Shown in pieces: positions 15,470 to 18,833 of a stretch of DNA of 18,833 nt. Under the pieces are notes generated by a model. That model did not search any database and was not told the DNA's origin. It was given only the letters and a program-made list of their open reading frames with translations. The DNA comes from DATLGD01 sp035540755 (GTDB taxonomy: Bacteria; Actinomycetota; Actinomycetes; Mycobacteriales; SCTD01). How positions within the stretch are numbered: the stretch's first letter is position 1; each line of letters opens with the position of its first letter. The stretch lies in NCBI GenBank assembly GCA_035540755.1, contig DATLGD010000181.1, positions 1 to 18,833 of the forward strand. Direction: 5' to 3'. A program made the translations under genes and the position numbers.

Positions 15470-17662
15470 GGTGGTCGCTCGCCGCTCGGCGTAGGCGGCC
15501 AGGGCCGCGACCTGCGCCGGGTCGAGCGAGGGCCGCACGACCGCGAGCGCGGCGTCGAGGTGCGCGGCGGTGACGGTGCTGGCCTCCATCGACTCGCGCA
15601 TGGCGGTGAGCGCCGCCTCGCGGACCAGCGCCGCGCAGTCGGCCGCGCTGTAGCCGTCGGTGCGCTCGCCGACGGCGACCAGGTCGACGTCGTCGGCCAG
15701 CGGCACGCCCTTGGCGGAGGCCTTCAGGATGAGGGCCCGGGCCTCCGCGTCGGGCGGGGGCGCGTAGACCAGGCGCTCGAGCCGGCCGGGCCGCAGCATC
15801 GCCGGGTCGACCAGGTCCGGCCGGTTCGTCGCGCCGATGACGCTGACGTCGCGCAGCCCCTCGACGCCGTCGAGCTCGGTGAGCAGGGCCGCCACGACCC
15901 GGTCGGTGGTGCCGCCGTCGCTGCTCTGCCCGCGCACCGGCGCGAGCGCGTCGACCTCGTCGAGGAACACCAGCGACGGCGCCGCCTCCCGGGCGCGGCG
16001 GAACAGCTCGCGCACCGCCCGCTCGCTCTCGCCGACCCACTTGGACAGCAGCTCCGCGCCCTTCACCGACAGCACGTTCGCCTGGCCGCTGCCGGCGACG
16101 GCCCGCACCAGGAACGTCTTGCCACACCCGGGCGGGCCGTAGAGGAGCACGCCCCGCGGCGGCTCGACGCCGAGTCGGGCGAAGGTGTCCGGGTACTGCA
16201 GCGGCCAGAGCACGGCCTCGGTGAGCGCCGCCTTGGTGTCGGCCATGTCGCCGACGTCGTCGAGGGTGAGGCGACCGAGGTCGAGCTGCGCGCCCTCCAT
16301 GGCGGTGGGGTGCACGACCTCGAGCGCGGCCTCGAGGTCGCGCTGCGCCACGCTGGCGTCGGCGTCCTTCGCCCGCCGGTGGCGCGCGGCCGCACGCAGG
16401 CCCGCCTCCCGGACGAGCGCCAGCACGTCGGCGGCGACGAAGCCGGGGGTGCGGCCGGCCACCTCGTCCAGGGCGACGTCGTCGGCGAGCGGCACCGACC
16501 GGGTGGCCACCTCCAGCATCCGCAGCCGCTGGGCGCGGTCGGGCAGCGGCACGGCGAGCTCGCGGTCGAGCGTGCCGGAGGTGCGCAGCTCGGGGTTGAC
16601 CCGCTCGGGGTGCGCGGTGGTGCAGATGACGGCCACGCGACCGTCCCGCACGACGTCGCGGACGGCCAGCAGCAGCACCGGCAGCAGCGGGCCGGCGCCC
16701 TCGCGCGGGGCGAGCGCCTCGACGTCCTCGACGAGCACGACGGCAGGCGCCGACCGGGCGGCGCCCGACAGCAGGTCGGTGAGCTGCTTCGCGGCGGCGT
16801 TGGGCTCCAGGGCCGCCAGCGAGGGCGCCCACACCTTCTGCAGCCGGGCCCCGGCGAGGGCGCTCACCACCTCCACCAGCGCCGCCTTGCCGCTGCCGGC
16901 CGGGCCGGTGAGCAGGACGCCGGTGCCGGGGGTGGTGCCCAGGCTGCGGAGCAGGTCGGGGTGGTGGAAGGCGAGGTCGAGCCACTCCTGCAGGTCGCGA
17001 CCCTGCGCCTCCAGGCCTGGCAGGTCGGCGAGGGTGCGCTCGGCCGTCGCCTGCCCGCCGCGCGGCGCCTGCTGCGGCAGCACCGGCGTCGCGCTGCCGG
17101 TGGTCGCGGTGCCGCCGTCCCAGCCGACGGTGGTGCCCATCGTCACCAGCGCCGGCCCGGCCGGGGAGGTGCCGGTGACGCGCAGCAGGTGCGTGGTCAT
17201 GGCCGGCCCGAGCAGGTTGCGCAGCCGGGTGCGGGCTCCGGCCGGGTCGGCGGGGCCGCCGGGAGCCGCGCCCTGCAGGTGCAGCGAGACGTCGTCGCCG
17301 TCGGTGACCCACTTGCCGAGCAGGGCCGTGCGCAGCAGCTCGGGGTCGACGAGCGCCATGACGTCGGGCGGGCCGGCGACGGTGATCGTCGACGCCTCGA
17401 CCGGGTCCACGCGGGCGACGTCGACGGCGGCCTGCTCGACCAGTCCGAGGTTGCGCAGCAGCACCTCGTCGCACAGGGCGGTGCCGACCGGGGTGTCGTC
17501 CGCGGCGAACGCGACGGCGGCGCCGGTGGTGCGCCGCCCGCGCAGCGTGACCGGCGACCAGGGCGACAGCCCGAGCGCGGCGACCGTCTGCCGGTGCAGC
17601 CGGACGATCCCGAGGCCGCGGTCGACCGGGGAGCGGTTCAGGGCGGCGGTCAGGGTCAGCAC
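15467..17662 (-). CDS. CDC48/p97-like double AAA ATPase
   Basis: A 731-residue protein with an N-terminal domain (about 1-205) and two AAA modules, resembling M. tuberculosis Rv0435c. Such proteins form hexameric unfoldases; the clients are unknown. D1 is degenerate. Its Walker A is GPAGSGKA (253-260) without the usual Thr/Ser. Walker B reads VLVEDVEAL instead of hhhhDE, and sensor 1 is TT instead of TN. D2 is canonical, with Walker A GPPGCGKT (509-516), Walker B LVFLDE (Asp568, Glu569), pore loop KWVGESE, sensor ATNRPD and arginine finger RPGRLER. I infer that D2 does the work and D1 is structural or regulatory. The GTG at 17662 has no Shine-Dalgarno but follows TAGGGT by 6 bases. It lies 39 bases after the LAS-motif gene. 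Confidence 0.93.
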   Translation of the reverse strand: MLTLTAALNRSPVDRGLGIVRLHRQTVAALGLSPWSPVTLRGRRTTGAAVAFAADDTPVGTALCDEVLLRNLGLVEQAAVDVARVDPVEASTITVAGPPDVMALVDPELLRTALLGKWVTDGDDVSLHLQGAAPGGPADPAGARTRLRNLLGPAMTTHLLRVTGTSPAGPALVTMGTTVGWDGGTATTGSATPVLPQQAPRGGQATAERTLADLPGLEAQGRDLQEWLDLAFHHPDLLRSLGTTPGTGVLLTGPAGSGKAALVEVVSALAGARLQKVWAPSLAALEPNAAAKQLTDLLSGAARSAPAVVLVEDVEALAPREGAGPLLPVLLLAVRDVVRDGRVAVICTTAHPERVNPELRTSGTLDRELAVPLPDRAQRLRMLEVATRSVPLADDVALDEVAGRTPGFVAADVLALVREAGLRAAARHRRAKDADASVAQRDLEAALEVVHPTAMEGAQLDLGRLTLDDVGDMADTKAALTEAVLWPLQYPDTFARLGVEPPRGVLLYGPPGCGKTFLVRAVAGSGQANVLSVKGAELLSKWVGESERAVRELFRRAREAAPSLVFLDEVDALAPVRGQSSDGGTTDRVVAALLTELDGVEGLRDVSVIGATNRPDLVDPAMLRPGRLERLVYAPPPDAEARALILKASAKGVPLADDVDLVAVGERTDGYSAADCAALVREAALTAMRESMEASTVTAAHLDAALAVVRPSLDPAQVAALAAYAERRATT

Positions 17663-17674
17663 AGGCGGACCCTA
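17660..17674 (-). promoter_or_regulatory. Leaderless -10 box and GTG of the AAA ATPase (TAGGGT-N6-GTG)
   Basis: TAGGGT (17669-17674, minus strand) is followed by ccgcct and then the GTG start. There is no Shine-Dalgarno. The spacing equals that at hutH and otsB. Confidence 0.6.
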
Positions 17675-17701
17675 ACGGCAGGGCGTGGCGGGAGCCCGTC
17701 G

Positions 17702-18496
17702 TCAGCGGGCGACGTCGACGTGCACGTGGTCCTCGTGCGCCAGCACCGGGTTGTCCATGTCGCCGCTCGGGTGCCGGTAGGGGCGCCAGCCCGCGTCGGA
17801 GCGGCGCGCCGACCACAGCTGCCGGTCGAAGATCACCACGGCGAGGTCCAGCTCGTCGGCGTGCGCGACCAGCCAGTGCGACAGCGCCCACCCGCGCGCG
17901 GTGCTCTCCGGCGTCACCGGCCGGAAGAAGACGTCGATCGCGCGCCCCTCGTAGTGCGCCGAGCCCTCGATGTGGCCGTCGCGCACCCCGCCCGGGGCGA
18001 ACCCGCCGAGCGACTGCGGGCCGAACGCCCCCTCCATCTCGGCCCGGAGCCGCTCCGCCCGCGGGGTCAGCCCGCTGTCGCCCTCGCTCTCGCCCGACGA
18101 CGGCGCCGGCGACGTGCGGCAGGCCATGGCGCCCTGCGCCTGCCCGAGCACCGCGGCGGCGACGGCGGCGGAGTCGACGTCCGGGGCGACGGGCGACGGC
18201 GCGTCCAGCCGGGCAGGGGCCTCGGCGAGCGGAAGCACGTCGTCGGGGCCGGCGAGGACGGCCGCGACGGCGGCGTCGAGCTGCCCGGCCGGCACGCCGT
18301 CGCGGACGGCCACGGCGGCGAGGGTCGTCACGCTGCGCGCCTTCTCCCGCGACAGCCCGATCTCGCCGTCGCCGGTCGTCACCGAGCACGGAGCGGACAG
18401 CAGCGGCAGCGTCGTGGGCGCGGCGGCGATCGCTGCGACGCCCAGCCCGACCAGGCAGGCGAGCGCGAGCCCCGCAGCGCCCAGGCGGCGCAGCAC
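17702..18496 (-). CDS. Secreted protein with LAS-type zinc peptidase signature
   Basis: A 264-residue exported protein. Residues 1-26 are a signal peptide or membrane anchor (LAALACLVGLGV-like core). Residues 40-155 are low in motifs and Ala/Asp-rich. The C-terminal domain (about 156-263) has SAHYEGRAIDVFF, that is SxHxxGxAxD with His181-x6-Asp188, and HEDHVHVDV with His254, His257 and His259. HxxxxxxD plus HxH is the zinc site of LAS peptidases (VanY/DacC-like M15, MepA-like M74); the HxxHxH spacing is closer to MepA. I believe databases list this domain as ARB-07466-like, function unknown. Peptidoglycan cleavage is an inference. I chose the GTG at 18496 (GAGGG 7 bases upstream); the GTG at 18523 is possible. 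The ATPase follows 39 bases downstream. Confidence 0.85.
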   Translation of the reverse strand: MLRRLGAAGLALACLVGLGVAAIAAAPTTLPLLSAPCSVTTGDGEIGLSREKARSVTTLAAVAVRDGVPAGQLDAAVAAVLAGPDDVLPLAEAPARLDAPSPVAPDVDSAAVAAAVLGQAQGAMACRTSPAPSSGESEGDSGLTPRAERLRAEMEGAFGPQSLGGFAPGGVRDGHIEGSAHYEGRAIDVFFRPVTPESTARGWALSHWLVAHADELDLAVVIFDRQLWSARRSDAGWRPYRHPSGDMDNPVLAHEDHVHVDVAR

Positions 18497-18602
18497 GTAC
18501 CGGCCCTCGCTTCCCTGTGCCACACCGGGACAACTCCGGCCCACCTGCCTCCGGTTCCGCGCTCGCCGCAGGGCCGCCGACGAGCACGTCCCGGACACGG
18601 CA

Positions 18603-18634
18603 CCGGCCGGGCCCCCGGACGGGGACCCGGCCGG
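18603..18634 (-). terminator. Hairpin terminator after the gene at the right edge
   Basis: CCGGCCGGG (18603-18611) pairs with CCCGGCCGG (18626-18634); CCCC and GGGG extend the stem across one mismatch around a 4-base loop. It lies 20 bases past the stop of the edge gene on the minus strand and ahead of the LAS-motif gene. There is no T tract. Confidence 0.5.
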
Positions 18635-18653
18635 CGTGCGCCGCGCCGCGCGG

Positions 18654-18833
18654 CTACGGCGCCACGGGGAGGCCGGCCGTCACGCCGGTGTGCAGCACCG
18701 CCTTGGCGACCTGGCTGTACAGGCCCTTCGGGTGGTCGCGGAACATCGGCTCGGTGCCGAACATGACCACGCTGGCCCCCCGCTCGTCCTGGCCGCGGAC
18801 GACGGACGCCTGACCGGCGGCAGCCGCGGGGCC
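18654..18833 (-). CDS. C-terminal 59 residues of a truncated gene, unidentified
   Basis: An open frame enters from the right window edge and ends at the TAG at 18654-18656. The visible protein includes RGQDERGASVVMFGTEPMFRD split over its first half, then HPKGLYSQVAKAVLHTG. The pattern of hydrophobic strand, FG(T/S)(E/D)PxFR, and a terminal amphipathic helix is reminiscent of the C-terminal ends of secreted M14-type carboxypeptidases, but the fragment is too short to assign. Codon use is like that of its neighbours and a hairpin follows the stop, which supports a real gene. Confidence 0.6.
   Translation of the reverse strand, partial: GPAAAAGQASVVRGQDERGASVVMFGTEPMFRDHPKGLYSQVAKAVLHTGVTAGLPVAP

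Noticed and set aside
15371..18766. A 1131-codon plus-strand open frame and a 1118-codon minus-strand frame (15231-18587) over the ATPase region.
   Set aside because: Both lack motifs and overlap the CDC48-like ATPase and the LAS-motif gene, whose motifs are clear in another frame. Long stop-free frames are expected at this GC content.

Overview
The window is very GC-rich, strictly codon-biased bacterial DNA with frequent GTG starts, actinobacterial TANNNT -10 boxes placed directly before start codons, and actinobacterial families such as DUF3263, LytR_C and SSI-like. I infer a high-GC actinobacterium, probably Geodermatophilaceae-like (Blastococcus, Geodermatophilus or Modestobacter). The lineage is an inference from gene content. 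No transposase, integrase, phage gene or CRISPR array was seen, and the region reads as chromosomal backbone.

Layout. (1) 1-2304: the 3' part of a SigH/Spo0H-type sigma factor converges on a secreted subtilisin-like S8 protease with a Gly/Asn repeat tail. A 388-base spacer (2053-2440) follows; it holds tRNA-Thr(TGT) on the minus strand with a hairpin on either side. (2) 2441-7794, minus strand: a complete histidine utilisation operon in the order hutH-hutU-hutI-hutG, giving histidine -> urocanate -> imidazolonepropionate -> formimidoylglutamate -> glutamate + formamide. The hutU-hutI spacer is almost filled by a 121-bp imperfect palindrome. (3) 7948-11305, plus strand: an orphan MceA-like protein, a small Pro-rich two-helix membrane protein, and a glutamate dehydrogenase that could carry the glutamate from the Hut pathway to 2-oxoglutarate. 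(4) 11447-13907, plus strand: DUF3263 protein, LytR_C (VirR-like) membrane protein and SSI-like lipoprotein in a tight cluster, then trehalose-6-phosphate phosphatase (otsB). (5) 13894-18833, minus strand: a membrane PAS-GGDEF diguanylate cyclase overlapping otsB tail to tail, a double-AAA CDC48-like ATPase, a secreted protein with a LAS-type zinc-peptidase signature, and the C-terminal end of one more gene at the window edge.

The DUF3263 / LytR_C / CDC48-like ATPase group recalls the Mycobacterium tuberculosis Rv0430-Rv0431-Rv0435c neighbourhood, so part of the order looks ancestral to actinobacteria. Three genes (hutH, otsB, the AAA ATPase) share one start architecture, TANNNT-N6-GTG with no Shine-Dalgarno, which predicts leaderless mRNAs.

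I found no clearly new multi-gene system. The best candidates for something undescribed are the nested 121-bp palindrome inside the hut operon, the LAS-motif secreted protein, and the ATPase with a degenerate first and intact second AAA domain.
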